Shown: positions 1 to 8,468, counted from the first letter of the stretch. The stretch is DNA of 64,000 nt from Microbacterium thalassium (GCF_014208045.1 NZ_JACHML010000001.1:62001-126000), one strand, 5' to 3'. Numbers and translations: made by a program. The notes: generated from the sequence alone by a model not told the origin.

Positions 1-162
1 CCGCATGATTCCGCGGAATCACTGCTTTCTATAATGTGCTCAGTGACGCTCGTTTGCGGTCGATTCTTCCCAGACGCTTCCCACGCGGCAGAGCCGTTCG
101 GGCGAGTGATCTCGGGGATCTGCGGTCAGGCTACCACCCGCGTCGATCACGCTGCCGGCCGT

Positions 163-894
163 TCAGACGGGCCGTGCGCGAGCGACTTCCCGGACGGTAG
201 AGACGCCGGCGAACCAGCCCTGCAGGGCAGGGTTGATGGCGCCGACCAGTCTCACCGCGTCACGGTGACGGGCGGTAGCGTTGACCGCGAGTAGAGGCTC
301 CATGTGAGCGACCCGGTTTCGCAGCGCATGGAGCCGGGCGGCGCGATCAGCAACAACCAGCCCGTCGGGGTCGTCACGCGACCCCGGGAACGCGTTGACG
401 AGCGCCTGACTCCAGAGCACCTCGCGGGCGCGGCTGTGCTTGTCCGTCGCGTCAGGAGCCGGGAGGAGCCTGACGAAGACCCCGAAGGTGAGCTGGGCGA
501 GGATGTCATCGTGCGTGATCGGCGCCGTCTTGCGGGGGTGGCTGCGCGGGCGGGCCGCGCGAGCGCGAACGGCGTTCGCCTCCGCGGTCCGGCGGGCGTT
601 CGCTGTCATCGAGTTCAACGGCCGCGCCGGATCGATCAGCCACTCGGGCGCATGGGTCCCACCGTCGGCCTTGGGCTGCGCAGCGTTCCAGGTGCGCAAC
701 TCGGCATCGATGGCGTTGCGGAGGATCACCTCGAGCAGACCCAGGCTCGAGTGGAACGCGCCCGCGAGCTGCACGTTCCACAAGTACAGGCGCAGCGCGA
801 GATCCATGTCACCGCCGGCAGCTGTCGCGTACGTTCCGAAGCGCGACACGTGCAAGCTGGTGGCGATCAGCGCAGTGGTCTCCGATTGCGGCAT
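163..894 (-). CDS. Abi-like (HEPN-type) protein
   Basis: A 243-residue protein. Its N-terminal part (about residues 34-66) has the pattern LYLWN..L..AF...L..LEV.LRN seen in Abi_2-type abortive-infection proteins, and near the C-terminus R192-N-R-V-A-H197 fits the R-x4-H active-site motif of HEPN ribonucleases. Members of this family are implicated in phage defence or RNA cleavage; the target here is unknown. No signal peptide or membrane segment is visible. An MNT nucleotidyltransferase gene lies directly upstream on the same strand, separated by about 125 bp that hold a repeat with a hairpin, so co-transcription is uncertain. Start chosen at ATG 894; GGAG sits only 2-3 nt before it, which is tight. 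Family call fairly secure, function inferred. Confidence 0.7.
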   Translation of the reverse strand: MPQSETTALIATSLHVSRFGTYATAAGGDMDLALRLYLWNVQLAGAFHSSLGLLEVILRNAIDAELRTWNAAQPKADGGTHAPEWLIDPARPLNSMTANARRTAEANAVRARAARPRSHPRKTAPITHDDILAQLTFGVFVRLLPAPDATDKHSRAREVLWSQALVNAFPGSRDDPDGLVVADRAARLHALRNRVAHMEPLLAVNATARHRDAVRLVGAINPALQGWFAGVSTVREVARARPV

Positions 895-930
895 GTCTCC
901 ATACTGAAGTAACCTGGGACCAATACGAGG

Positions 931-987
931 ACAAGGTCCCTCGTCTCATACATGGAGAAACCCTCGGCGAATCGCCGGGGGTTCTTC
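931..987. repeat. 57-bp repeat, copy 1, with hairpin
   Basis: This stretch matches 1408-1462 at roughly 47 of 57 positions. It contains a hairpin (CCCTCGGCGA facing TCGCCGGGGG, 961-981) that could terminate the upstream minus-strand MNT gene, followed in the minus direction by a shared block containing ACCTTGT. It lies about 37 bp upstream of the Abi-like start. In this copy ACGAGG and CCTCGT also form a second inverted repeat that copy 2 lacks. Confidence 0.7.
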
Positions 988-1020
988 ACTTTCCGCGGCG
1001 CGCAGCCCCAAGGGCTCGAC

Positions 1021-1365
1021 TCACAAGGCCAACGCCTCGAGGAGCGCAGCCTCCGAGACCGAACGCTTCAGCAGCTGCACCGGGAAGATGTCGATGTCGC
1101 CGCGCCCGTACAGTGCACGGGTCTCCTCCATCAGCCCGCTCGCGCGCATCAGGATGTTCCCGTCGGCAGGATCCATCTCGACCAGGATGTCGATGTCGCT
1201 GCCCTCTACAGCATCCCCACGCGCGACCGAACCGAACAGCCGCGGGTTCCGTGCCCCGTACTTGACGAGCAACAGGTTGAGCTCCGTGCGGCGCGCGTCG
1301 AGCACCTCGCGCAACGCGACGCTCGACAAGCTGCTCCCGCTCATGCCCCCAGGGTAGCGGCGCAT
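1021..1365 (-). CDS. MNT-type nucleotidyltransferase domain protein
   Basis: A 114-residue minimal nucleotidyltransferase. GSVARG (45-50) followed by SDIDIL (D57, D59) and a third acidic site in DIDIF (about 92) form the complete catalytic triad of the MNT/pol-beta superfamily. Such proteins are commonly antitoxins that AMPylate a HEPN toxin encoded next to them. The neighbour downstream here is an Abi-like HEPN gene rather than a typical HepT/DUF86 toxin. Start is ambiguous: ATG 1365 or ATG 1344 (the latter has a G-run 1 nt upstream, too close for a good ribosome site). Repeat copies flank the gene on both sides. Confidence 0.75.
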   Translation of the reverse strand: MRRYPGGMSGSSLSSVALREVLDARRTELNLLLVKYGARNPRLFGSVARGDAVEGSDIDILVEMDPADGNILMRASGLMEETRALYGRGDIDIFPVQLLKRSVSEAALLEALAL

Positions 1366-1407
1366 ATGTACCGCGTGACAGGCAGTCTTGACGCCACCTC
1401 AAGCTTG

Positions 1408-1462
1408 ACAAGGTGCCTCTTTCATACGCGGACAAACCCTCGGCACATCGCCGGGGCTCTTC
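1408..1462. repeat. 55-bp repeat, copy 2, with hairpin
   Basis: Second copy of the block at 931-987, about 43 bp upstream of the MNT start. The hairpin CCCTCGGC..GCCGGGG (1438-1456) and the TCATAC and AAGGT words are kept. The 315-bp stretch 1366-1680 holds no gene: only this repeat and the hairpin at 1529-1559. Confidence 0.65.
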
Positions 1463-1528
1463 GACGCCGCGACATCCGAGATACTGGATCACACACGCAC
1501 CGGGCGCCCAGCGGATCGGTGCTTCCCG

Positions 1529-1559
1529 TAGGGGGCCACGACCGCGTCGTGGCCCCCTA
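1529..1559. terminator. strong hairpin downstream of the sigma-factor gene
   Basis: A perfect 14-bp stem (TAGGGGGCCACGAC / GTCGTGGCCCCCTA) with a 3-nt loop, about 120 bp beyond the stop of the ECF sigma gene. There is no clear T-run on either side, so it may be a factor-assisted terminator or mRNA-stabilising hairpin. Confidence 0.55.
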
Positions 1560-1680
1560 TCCACACCCTTTCTCCGGCCACCGAGGCGTCCCGCGTCACG
1601 TCCAGTGGCAGCAGCGCTCCGCCCCACCCATCGCCGGAAGCGCGCCGTGGCGGACCTGCGCAGCGCAACGGGACAAGATG

Positions 1681-2253
1681 CTAGGCGCCCAGTCCCTGTG
1701 CGCGCGCCGCGGCGACGGGCGGCCACACTGACTCAGTGCCGGCAGATCGCGCCGCGGGCGGGTCACACAACGCCTCGCGCAGCAGGACCTTCGCCCGCGC
1801 ATATCGGCTCCGTGCCGTCGAGGACGGTATCCGCAGGAGCTGTGCCGCGTCCTCGAGCGTGAGGTCATCCCAGTGCACCAATCGGATGAGCTCCGCCTGC
1901 GCCGTGGGGAGAGCGTCGACCGCGCGGCGGACGTCGAGTCCGGCATCCGCCCCTGGAGTCAGCGGATCGTCGAGGGTCTCGGCCAATCGCTTCGTCAACT
2001 CATCGCGGGTGCGGATGCCGCGCCAGTGGTGCCGCTGGATGTTGCGCGCCACGCCATACAGCCAGAGGCGCGCCTCATCGGGGGCAGTCGGCATCCTCCG
2101 GCGGGACTTCCAGGCCTGCAGGAGTGTCTCGTTCGTGAGGTCGGCGGCATCCTCACGGGAGGGGACACGATGGAGGAAGTACGCGAGGATGCGAGGCGAG
2201 TTCTCGGTGAGCGCGGCGCGCACTGCGGCATCGGGGGCGGACGTGCGCGTCAC
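1681..2253 (-). CDS. ECF-type RNA polymerase sigma factor
   Basis: A 190-residue sigma-70 family protein. Region 2 spans about residues 20-80 (EDAADLTNETLLQAW followed by ARLWLYGVARN) and region 4 about 108-160 (ALPTAQAELIRLVHWDDLTLEDAAQLL, then a recognition helix SSTARSRYARAK). It would direct RNA polymerase to a small set of promoters. The GTG start (2253) overlaps the stop of the upstream gene (GTGA), so the two are translationally coupled. The order is unusual: the membrane protein comes first and the sigma factor second. No CxxC zinc anti-sigma motif is seen in the partner. Confidence 0.88.
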   Translation of the reverse strand: MTRTSAPDAAVRAALTENSPRILAYFLHRVPSREDAADLTNETLLQAWKSRRRMPTAPDEARLWLYGVARNIQRHHWRGIRTRDELTKRLAETLDDPLTPGADAGLDVRRAVDALPTAQAELIRLVHWDDLTLEDAAQLLRIPSSTARSRYARAKVLLREALCDPPAARSAGTESVWPPVAAARAQGLGA

Positions 2254-2912
2254 GGTGCCGGCGCTTCGATCGGATCGGTCGAACAGTGGGTCTCACCGCT
2301 GGCGCCGACGCCATCGCGGAGTTCGTCGGGCCAGCGCTCCAGCAATGCTTCGCCCATGCCCTGCATGGCGTCCGCCGCCAGTGCGTCCTGCATCAACCAT
2401 GCATCGGTGTAGAGGGGGTCGGTGATGAGGTCCCCGACGTGCGTGACATCCCAGTCGTTCGGATTCGCGCCCGCAACGAGCCGAGGCAGATCATCGAGTC
2501 TCCCCACGCTGTTGAGGCCTCCGGCGAGGACTTCGGTGTTCGGAGCCATGTGCTCGATATCCAATGCCGCCAGATAGTCGCGTGCGGCATCCTGGATCTC
2601 CTGCGTGGGGAACTGATCGGCCTTCACCCGCGTTTCGCATGTCCCCAGGAAGGTGCCTTCGACATCGGTCCAGGAGCGGGAGATGACCAGGTCGGGGTCC
2701 GTGATGTTCCAAAGGATCCCCTCGGTCGCGGCCACCGTCCCGCCACTGACGAGCACGAGCGCTGCGCCGATGCCGATCGCGGGGCCGAGGACTCGGCGAT
2801 GTCGCGGAGCGGTGTGCGTGCGATCTTCGACCAGCGCGTGCAGCGCCGCGGCCACCGCGGGGTCGTCGACGCCCGCGCGGGCCCTCCGCAGTCTCTCGTC
2901 CAGCTCGTCCAT
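2250..2912 (-). CDS. single-pass membrane protein, putative partner of the ECF sigma factor
   Basis: A 220-residue protein of no family I recognise. Residues 1-40 are charged and helical (likely cytoplasmic), 41-62 form one hydrophobic segment, and the rest is extracytoplasmic, acidic and carries two cysteines (in TCET and THCST). This topology fits a membrane-bound anti-sigma or sensor, and the 4-nt GTGA overlap with the sigma gene supports a joint function. ATG 2912 is preferred over GTG 2918 because GAGAGG lies 6 nt upstream. Anti-sigma role is inference from context only. Confidence 0.65.
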   Translation of the reverse strand: MDELDERLRRARAGVDDPAVAAALHALVEDRTHTAPRHRRVLGPAIGIGAALVLVSGGTVAATEGILWNITDPDLVISRSWTDVEGTFLGTCETRVKADQFPTQEIQDAARDYLAALDIEHMAPNTEVLAGGLNSVGRLDDLPRLVAGANPNDWDVTHVGDLITDPLYTDAWLMQDALAADAMQGMGEALLERWPDELRDGVGASGETHCSTDPIEAPAP

Positions 2913-3092
2913 GCGCACCCTCTCATGATCGTGTCACCGCGTGGTCGGTGAGTTCATAGAGCACATGCCGTGTGGCACACGTCTCGTCCACGCGGACCCG
3001 AATAATTCCGCTCGAGAGCATGTCCGAAATCCGCCAGCTCCGCACCGAGTCTTCCCAGATTCTTCCCACACGCCCGCACATGCGCGAAAAAA

Positions 3093-3109
3093 CCCCTGAT
3101 ACACAGGGG
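3093..3109. terminator. bidirectional terminator next to the island's distal end
   Basis: CCCCTG-ATACA-CAGGGG flanked by an A-run on the left and TTTTT on the right. A closely similar terminator sits at 14705-14722, at the same distance from the tRNA-Ser 3' end. The left copy probably represents the original chromosomal flank downstream of tRNA-Ser before the island was inserted. Nothing else is visible in 2913-3092. Confidence 0.7.
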
Positions 3110-3116
3110 TTTTTCT

Positions 3117-3263
3117 GCGGAGACGGAGGGATTTGAACCCGGACCCTACGAGGAGGGTCGTGGGCGTTGAGTGGTACTTCCGTTGATACGACTGGGTTCG
3201 CGGCGGTGCATGTGGAGGTTCAAGGCTGTTCGCGGGCGTTCAGGTTTACGCGATTCTTACGCA
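3117..3263. repeat. attachment site A (tRNA-Ser 3' end plus right arm)
   Basis: The first 24 bases match the 3' end of tRNA-Ser(GCT) as it appears on the plus strand (GCGGAGACGGAGGG then ATTTGAACCC); the match then breaks. The following 120 bases match the arm of site B. Two TTACGC boxes (3246-3251 and 3257-3262) are spaced exactly 11 bp, one helical turn, as expected for arm-type integrase sites. No gene is visible from here to 3398. Confidence 0.75.
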
Positions 3264-3398
3264 CGTCGTGGGGCGGCGCGGCTCCCCGGCCTCAGCACAT
3301 GCGGAGCGTCCGCGACCATTGTCCACCGACGAGGTCCGACGGGCTACTCGGTGAAGCCGCTATGCCCGTCGGGGCTGGAGTGTTGAGGCGTGCCGAGG

Positions 3399-6300
3399 TC
3401 ACCGGGCCTTCCCGGGGGGTGTGGGAGCGGGTCTGCGGGGGCGCCCGGCCGGGGGGCCCTTGCGTTTCGGGTTGGTCGTCCCGGGAGGGAGCTGGCCTTG
3501 TGCGCTGAACGCGTCGACCATCTGCATGATGTAGCCGATGCCGGGCGCGGCCCCCACGTAGACGGCGACGTAGGGGAATGCCTCCTCGAGCGCTGATTCG
3601 CCGAGCTCGTAGAGGAAGGTGACGATGAAGGTGGTGGACACGAGGATGTCGCCGACGGCACCGACCACGGCGTCGTCGCCCTCCGCGGCCTCGACCGCGG
3701 CGACGATGATCTCGATGAGGGCGACGAAGGCGTCGGCCATCTCGAACAGGTCGCTGGGCCTGGGTTCGCCCGCGTCCCACCCGGCCCCGGTGTTGGGTCC
3801 GGCGGTGGTCCAGTAGCAGGTCCCCAGAGCGGACAACAGCTCCCAGGACGGCACGAACGAGTTGACGAACGTGGGCGTCTCGTCGGAGGTGAAGTGGTAC
3901 ACGAAGTTGACGGTCGCCGGAATGAGCGCCATCCACGCCGCGGTGTACTCGAACGGGTCGTGCTCAAGGGCGACGGATTCCTCGTTTGCCGCGACGATCC
4001 AGGTGCCGGCCACCGCCTCCCCCAGGCAGAAGTCGACCGCGAGGCGAACGCCCGTCCACGTCTCCACGCTGCCTCCCGTCAGCTCGTCGGAGGTCGAGGT
4101 CGACAGCGCGCTGTAGACCTGTCCCATGTTGCTCGTGCTGGTGCCGTCCTTGACGTAGAGGGTCGCCCAGATGACGACGGCCGCGGGGAAGTACACCGCG
4201 TCCTGGATCGTGAGCGTGACGTTGCTGCCCGAGACGGTGCCGAACCCGAAGAGCCTGGCCAGGTCTGCGAGTTCGGCGACCTTGAGGGTGACGAATGGCT
4301 CGCTGTTGTTGACCACGGCCGACGTGGCGTAGTCGACCGCCTGCTGGGCCTGCTGGTCGAGCTTGTCGTAGACGTTCTCGACCTCCTGCTCGACCTCTTT
4401 GAGCAGGCTGCCGAGGCTCTGGCTGAGGTTGGTGAACGTCGCCTGAGGGTTGGACACATCCGCTGCGAGGTTCGTCACCAGCGCCTGGACCGTGTCCACC
4501 GTGATGTTCTCCACGGCGGCGACGATGTCCTGCTCGACCTCGCTGAGAACGTCGACCTCGACGGGCATGCTCACCGAGAAGGGCAACTCCTTGAGCGCTC
4601 CGGAGACGACCTGGTTGACGTAGCTGACCACCTTGGTGACGAGCTTCGTCGTGAACGGGTTCGCCGCGATGTCATCGAGCAAGGCCGAGGTGACCTCGGT
4701 GGGGACCGCGCTGGTGTCGGTCTGCTGGAGGAGCGCGTTGACGCTGTCGTTGCCGATGTAGCTGCCCACGACGTCCCACGAGCTCCCGGCGGGGATCGAC
4801 GGAGTGGTCTGACCGTTCGCGCCACCCAGCAGGTTCTCGACCAGCTTCCTCAGACTGCCGGTCAGCGCCTGGATGTCCTTGAGGTGCCAGAACAGCGAGA
4901 TGAGGGCGATGATCCGCTCGATGAGCTGGTAGAGGAAGGACTGTTCGACGATCGTCACGATGAGGTTCGCGACGATGTTGGCGTACTCCTCGACGGTCTG
5001 GACGACCTCTTCCAGCGCGGAGTCGACTCCGTTGACCGCCTGCATGATGTCGGCGCTCACGGTGGCGGTGATGCTGTCGGCGGCCAGCTCGATGCCGACA
5101 GCCCCCTCGGCGAGGGCTTGGTAGGCCTCCTTCTCGACGTTCTGCAGCCAGTGCAGGGCGTCGTGCAGCGCATGCGAGATGCCCGACCAGATGCTGCCGA
5201 GGTCCCCCAGCGGCGGGCCCGTGGACGGGCCTCCACCGATGGTCCCCTTGGGGTACGTGAAGGTGGCCGTCATGGTCGCCAGCCCCTGGGACGGGACGGC
5301 CGTGACCGCGGTGAGCGGGTCCGGGCCGCCGGAGCCCGAACTCGCCCCGAGCGCGAGCTGGGAGTTGGCGGCGAGGATGTTCTGCCCCGAGGTGTTGAGG
5401 TACTCCGCGAGGTTGCCCATGTTCGCCTGGGACGCGCCGTACACCTTGAACTGCCACCCGCCGTTCGGGTCCGTGCTGTCGTCGTACAACGACGACTGGG
5501 ACACGTACTGGTAGGTGTCCACCAGCGGGGCGTCGTCGCCTAGGGACAGCAGGGTGCTCGCGGTGCCGTCGTTGCCGAGGCGCTGTTGGCCCTGGGCCGA
5601 GAGGTTCACCGGCTGCCAGGCGTAGGTCTCCACCCCCCGCGAGGCGAGCATCGCCGCGTCACCCGAGGAGGGGAACAGTCCACTCGTGTCGACGAGCCGC
5701 GCGTAGAGGACCTGCGCGAAGCTCTCCGCCTTGACGACGAGGGCCAACCGGCCGGTCGTGGGGTCCGGCGACGCGAGGAACGAGGAGTACCGGTCGACGT
5801 CGTAGTAGAGGTTGCTCGTGTCGTCGGTGACCGTCGTCGGCGAGTCCGCGCGAACCTCTATCTGCAGGTGCGCGTTCGCGTCGTTGTCCATCCGGACGGC
5901 ACGACCGTAGGCGTTGGCCCCCGCCACCGTCGCCTGCCAGTGATCCCCCGACTCGTTGAGCCCCGGGGGTTGCGGCAGCACCTGCGTCGCGATCTGACGG
6001 CTGTGCCAGGTTCTGGTCACCGGGTGGCACATCGTGAGGTACGAACTGAACTGCGTGCTCGATCCCTGCGCCTGCTTGACCTCGACGTGCTCGCTGTCGC
6101 GCACGAACCGATGAGGCGCGTACGCCGCCTGGTAGGAGTCGCCGAGCCACACCGCTTGGCTCTGATTCGTCGGGTCGGTCCCGAACGCCAACGCTGCGTT
6201 CAACAAGACGTTGTACCCGATGTTGATGAGGTTCTGCTCCCCCGGTGGGGTCGTCGTCTTGACCCAGTTCAGGAGCTGGTGGAGGTTCGACGAGCTCTCC

Positions 6301-7970
6301 GTGGTACCGGGAATCGGGTCGTAGGCGGTCGAGGTCGTGTTCTGTGGTGGCGGCGCCGGGTTGCCGGACGCGTCGAACAGCCCGTACACCGGGTCGGTGT
6401 ACGGGGAGTTCTGGGGCTGCAGCCGCCCTTGGCGCAACAGGAAGAGGTTGCCGTCGCTGTTGCAGGCGACGAACCGGAAGCCGCCGAACTTGCTCACCCC
6501 GCCGCTGAGTGTCGTCGGCTGGCCGACGCCACCAGCCGGCTCCGGCACAGCGAGCGGGAAGAACCCCTCGAGGGTCACCTCTTCGCCGAAGATGACGAAC
6601 AGCGCGACGGTTCCCTGGAACCGGGCCAGCTTGACGTGGTGCTTGAACCCGAGGTCGTCGGTCACGGTGTACAGCGCGTTCACGTCGCCGATGGTGTCGA
6701 AGTGGGGCACATCGACATCGATCATCGAGTCGGCCGTGAAGGAGGCCACGGCGTAGTCCTGGCCGAAGTAGCTCGTCTTCTGCACCTGGACGTACGGGGC
6801 CAGGAACGTCTGCGGGGTGCCGGCGGTCCCCCTGTCGAGCGGCAGAGTGGCGGTCTGGAAGGTGAAGGAGGAACTGTCGGCCCACGACTTGGCGAGGACG
6901 ACATCGTTCTCGATATGGACGACACGCGAACCACTATCGTTCTCGGGCCAGTCGAAGGTGAAGACCGCAAGCGTTGCGTACCCCGGCCGGTTCGCGCTGT
7001 CGGTGAGGGAGAGGATGAGGTAGCCCCCCGGGTAGTACAGCACGATGTACTCGTTGGCGTTGCCCGCCTCGTAGGAGGTCGAGTTCTCGTAGCCGTGCGT
7101 CCGGTAGGTGTCGGCGTACTCGACGGCCTGCCCCGGGCCGAGGGAGCCGAGCGTCTCGAACTTCCACGTCACCGGGTACTCGGTCACGCCGGCCCCGATC
7201 GTGCTCGGTTCCCACGCCCCCGCTCCCACGCAGACGAAGCCTCCCCCGGCGACGTCGGCGTCGATGACCACGACGACGTAAGTCACCCCGGAGGTTACCG
7301 GGTTGCCCGCGTACGCGTTCGCGCGGGAACCCGTGATGGTGAGCACCTGGGTCGGACTCTTCAGCCCCTTGCCTGCTCCGATGATGACCTCGCGGACCAT
7401 GCCGTCCGTCGAGGCACCGTCGGTCCTCGCACCCCACGGCTGGCGGTAGTGCACGAGCTCCCAGCCGCTGCTGGTGTCCTCCAGCTGGACCAGCTCCGGC
7501 GATCCCCAGTGGAAGCCGGTGTCGAGGAACGCCGACTCCGCAGGCGAACTGGAATCGAGGTCGCTCTGCAGCCGCCGACTGTTGCGCGCCCCTTCGATCA
7601 GCGCGTGAGATCCAACCGCCGCTGGCGACACGGCCGGCTGCGAGTAGATCGTCTCCTGGAACAGCTCGGTCCCGAAGGTCAGCTGGGTCGCCACCGGCAC
7701 GGACATCTCGTCGGCCAGGGTGAGCCCCACCTCGGCGGGCTCGACGGCCAAGGCAGAGTCCACCGCCCCCCACCGCGTCGGCGGGATCCCCGATGCGACC
7801 AGGCCACCAACGATACCCAGCTGCGCAGTCGTCAAGAACTGGCGCCGGTCCATCACCACGTCGAACGCCCGCAGCTCCTTGGCCTCAACCTCCGGCTGCC
7901 CGATCCGCTGCCTGAGTCGCGCCGCCAGGCGCGCCCGCAGGCCGCCTGACCCCAGCTGCTCGTCCTTCAC
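3399..7970 (-). CDS. very large Tat-like exported protein of unknown function
   Basis: A 1523-residue protein I do not recognise. GTG 7970 is chosen because GAGGGAG lies 5 nt upstream. A twin-arginine signal follows a 40-residue N-terminal extension: DRRQFLTT (41-48), then a hydrophobic stretch to about 63. The first 850 or so residues look beta-rich and aromatic (repeated Y, W, T, D). The next part is helical and Glu/Val-rich, with an IALISLFW-type hydrophobic segment and heptad-like runs (LLKEVEQEVENVYDKLDQQ). The C-terminal ~150 residues are again hydrophobic, ending in a basic Pro-rich tail. A secreted amphipathic or membrane-active protein is possible, but no catalytic motif is evident. 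It is the only gene of island module 1. Confidence 0.7.
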   Translation of the reverse strand: MKDEQLGSGGLRARLAARLRQRIGQPEVEAKELRAFDVVMDRRQFLTTAQLGIVGGLVASGIPPTRWGAVDSALAVEPAEVGLTLADEMSVPVATQLTFGTELFQETIYSQPAVSPAAVGSHALIEGARNSRRLQSDLDSSSPAESAFLDTGFHWGSPELVQLEDTSSGWELVHYRQPWGARTDGASTDGMVREVIIGAGKGLKSPTQVLTITGSRANAYAGNPVTSGVTYVVVVIDADVAGGGFVCVGAGAWEPSTIGAGVTEYPVTWKFETLGSLGPGQAVEYADTYRTHGYENSTSYEAGNANEYIVLYYPGGYLILSLTDSANRPGYATLAVFTFDWPENDSGSRVVHIENDVVLAKSWADSSSFTFQTATLPLDRGTAGTPQTFLAPYVQVQKTSYFGQDYAVASFTADSMIDVDVPHFDTIGDVNALYTVTDDLGFKHHVKLARFQGTVALFVIFGEEVTLEGFFPLAVPEPAGGVGQPTTLSGGVSKFGGFRFVACNSDGNLFLLRQGRLQPQNSPYTDPVYGLFDASGNPAPPPQNTTSTAYDPIPGTTESSSNLHQLLNWVKTTTPPGEQNLINIGYNVLLNAALAFGTDPTNQSQAVWLGDSYQAAYAPHRFVRDSEHVEVKQAQGSSTQFSSYLTMCHPVTRTWHSRQIATQVLPQPPGLNESGDHWQATVAGANAYGRAVRMDNDANAHLQIEVRADSPTTVTDDTSNLYYDVDRYSSFLASPDPTTGRLALVVKAESFAQVLYARLVDTSGLFPSSGDAAMLASRGVETYAWQPVNLSAQGQQRLGNDGTASTLLSLGDDAPLVDTYQYVSQSSLYDDSTDPNGGWQFKVYGASQANMGNLAEYLNTSGQNILAANSQLALGASSGSGGPDPLTAVTAVPSQGLATMTATFTYPKGTIGGGPSTGPPLGDLGSIWSGISHALHDALHWLQNVEKEAYQALAEGAVGIELAADSITATVSADIMQAVNGVDSALEEVVQTVEEYANIVANLIVTIVEQSFLYQLIERIIALISLFWHLKDIQALTGSLRKLVENLLGGANGQTTPSIPAGSSWDVVGSYIGNDSVNALLQQTDTSAVPTEVTSALLDDIAANPFTTKLVTKVVSYVNQVVSGALKELPFSVSMPVEVDVLSEVEQDIVAAVENITVDTVQALVTNLAADVSNPQATFTNLSQSLGSLLKEVEQEVENVYDKLDQQAQQAVDYATSAVVNNSEPFVTLKVAELADLARLFGFGTVSGSNVTLTIQDAVYFPAAVVIWATLYVKDGTSTSNMGQVYSALSTSTSDELTGGSVETWTGVRLAVDFCLGEAVAGTWIVAANEESVALEHDPFEYTAAWMALIPATVNFVYHFTSDETPTFVNSFVPSWELLSALGTCYWTTAGPNTGAGWDAGEPRPSDLFEMADAFVALIEIIVAAVEAAEGDDAVVGAVGDILVSTTFIVTFLYELGESALEEAFPYVAVYVGAAPGIGYIMQMVDAFSAQGQLPPGTTNPKRKGPPAGRPRRPAPTPPGKAR

Positions 7971-8021
7971 CTGGGCTCCCTCGCCCCTATCCCCGAAAGT
8001 ACTGTCGCCCGTCGTTCGTGG

Positions 8022-8067
8022 CCAGATGCTATCCGGCGAACGGCGCCAGACGCTATCCCCCGAACGG
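8022..8067. repeat. tandem 24-bp repeats upstream of the giant gene
   Basis: Two imperfect direct copies, 8022-8043 and 8046-8067, share CCAGA-GCTATCC and CGAACGG, offset 24 bp. A partial third match (CTATCCCCGAA) lies at 7987-7997. They sit 15-100 bp upstream of the GTG start at 7970 and could be operator repeats for that gene. Confidence 0.5.
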
Positions 8068-8164
8068 TGTAGTTGGCGGTCTGAGGCACCCCGGCCGGTT
8101 CGGAGTCTCGAGATCGTGGGTACCGGGCTGGGCAACACAGCGGACCACCACCCCCTTGAGGCGG

Positions 8165-8468
8165 AGGGAGCGTTTCCCTCAGTCTCGGGGCGCTGATACC
8201 CGCGGAAAACACGCGGGTCGATGGATGTGTAGAGCGCCGTCCGCGCGGTCTTGCGTAAAGGATCCTTACGCGATTCGACCCTCTCAGCGCTTCGAATTCG
8301 CTCTGATCAGGGGTTTTCATGGCGGAGACGGACGGATTTGAACCCGGACCCTACGCGAGGGCTGGTGGGCGTTCGTCGGTGCTTGCGTTGATATGACTGG
8401 GTTCGCGGCGGTGGACGTAGTGGTTCAGGGATGTTCGCGGCGGTCTGGGTTTACGCGATTCTTACGCA
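8165..8468. repeat. attachment site B with both arms
   Basis: The left arm (8165-8321) is homologous to the left arm of site C; the shared words include CAGTCTCG, CCCGCGGAA, GCGTAAAG, TACGCGATTC and CTCTGATC. The core at 8322 is a partial tRNA-Ser 3' end with one change (GACGGACGG). The right arm runs to 8468 and matches site A at 123 of 147 positions. Arm boxes: GCGTAA 8253-8258 facing TTACGC 8266-8271, and TTACGC at 8451 and 8462, spaced 11 bp. Confidence 0.75.

Larger units (their letters stand above)
3117..8321. mobile_element. island module 1: integrase-free element carrying one giant gene
   Basis: Bounded by partial copies of the tRNA-Ser(GCT) 3' end at 3117 and 8322. The right arm of site A (3117-3263) is 84% identical, without gaps, to the right arm of site B; the left arm of site B (8165-8321) is homologous to that of site C. 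Between the arms there is a single 4.6-kb minus-strand gene and no recombinase. The shared ends show that modules 1 and 2 belong to one element family. In established terms this resembles a CIME, a cis-mobilisable element with att sites but no integrase. Confidence 0.7.

Noticed and set aside
1..90. Similarity of CCGCGGAATCACTGCT (10-25) to 10834-10850, and of TTCCCAGA..CTTCCCAC words at about 66-84 and 3050-3070
   Set aside because: Short and imperfect matches; suggestive of another element edge but too weak to call.
34..294. 86-codon plus-strand frame at the window start
   Set aside because: Overlaps the Abi-like gene's 3' end on the other strand and has no ribosome site or recognisable motif.
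5586..7949. 787-codon plus-strand open frame opposite the giant gene
   Set aside because: Arg/Val/Gly/Leu-rich shadow of the real minus-strand gene caused by high GC; no recognisable domain, and the opposite frame has a Tat signal and balanced composition.
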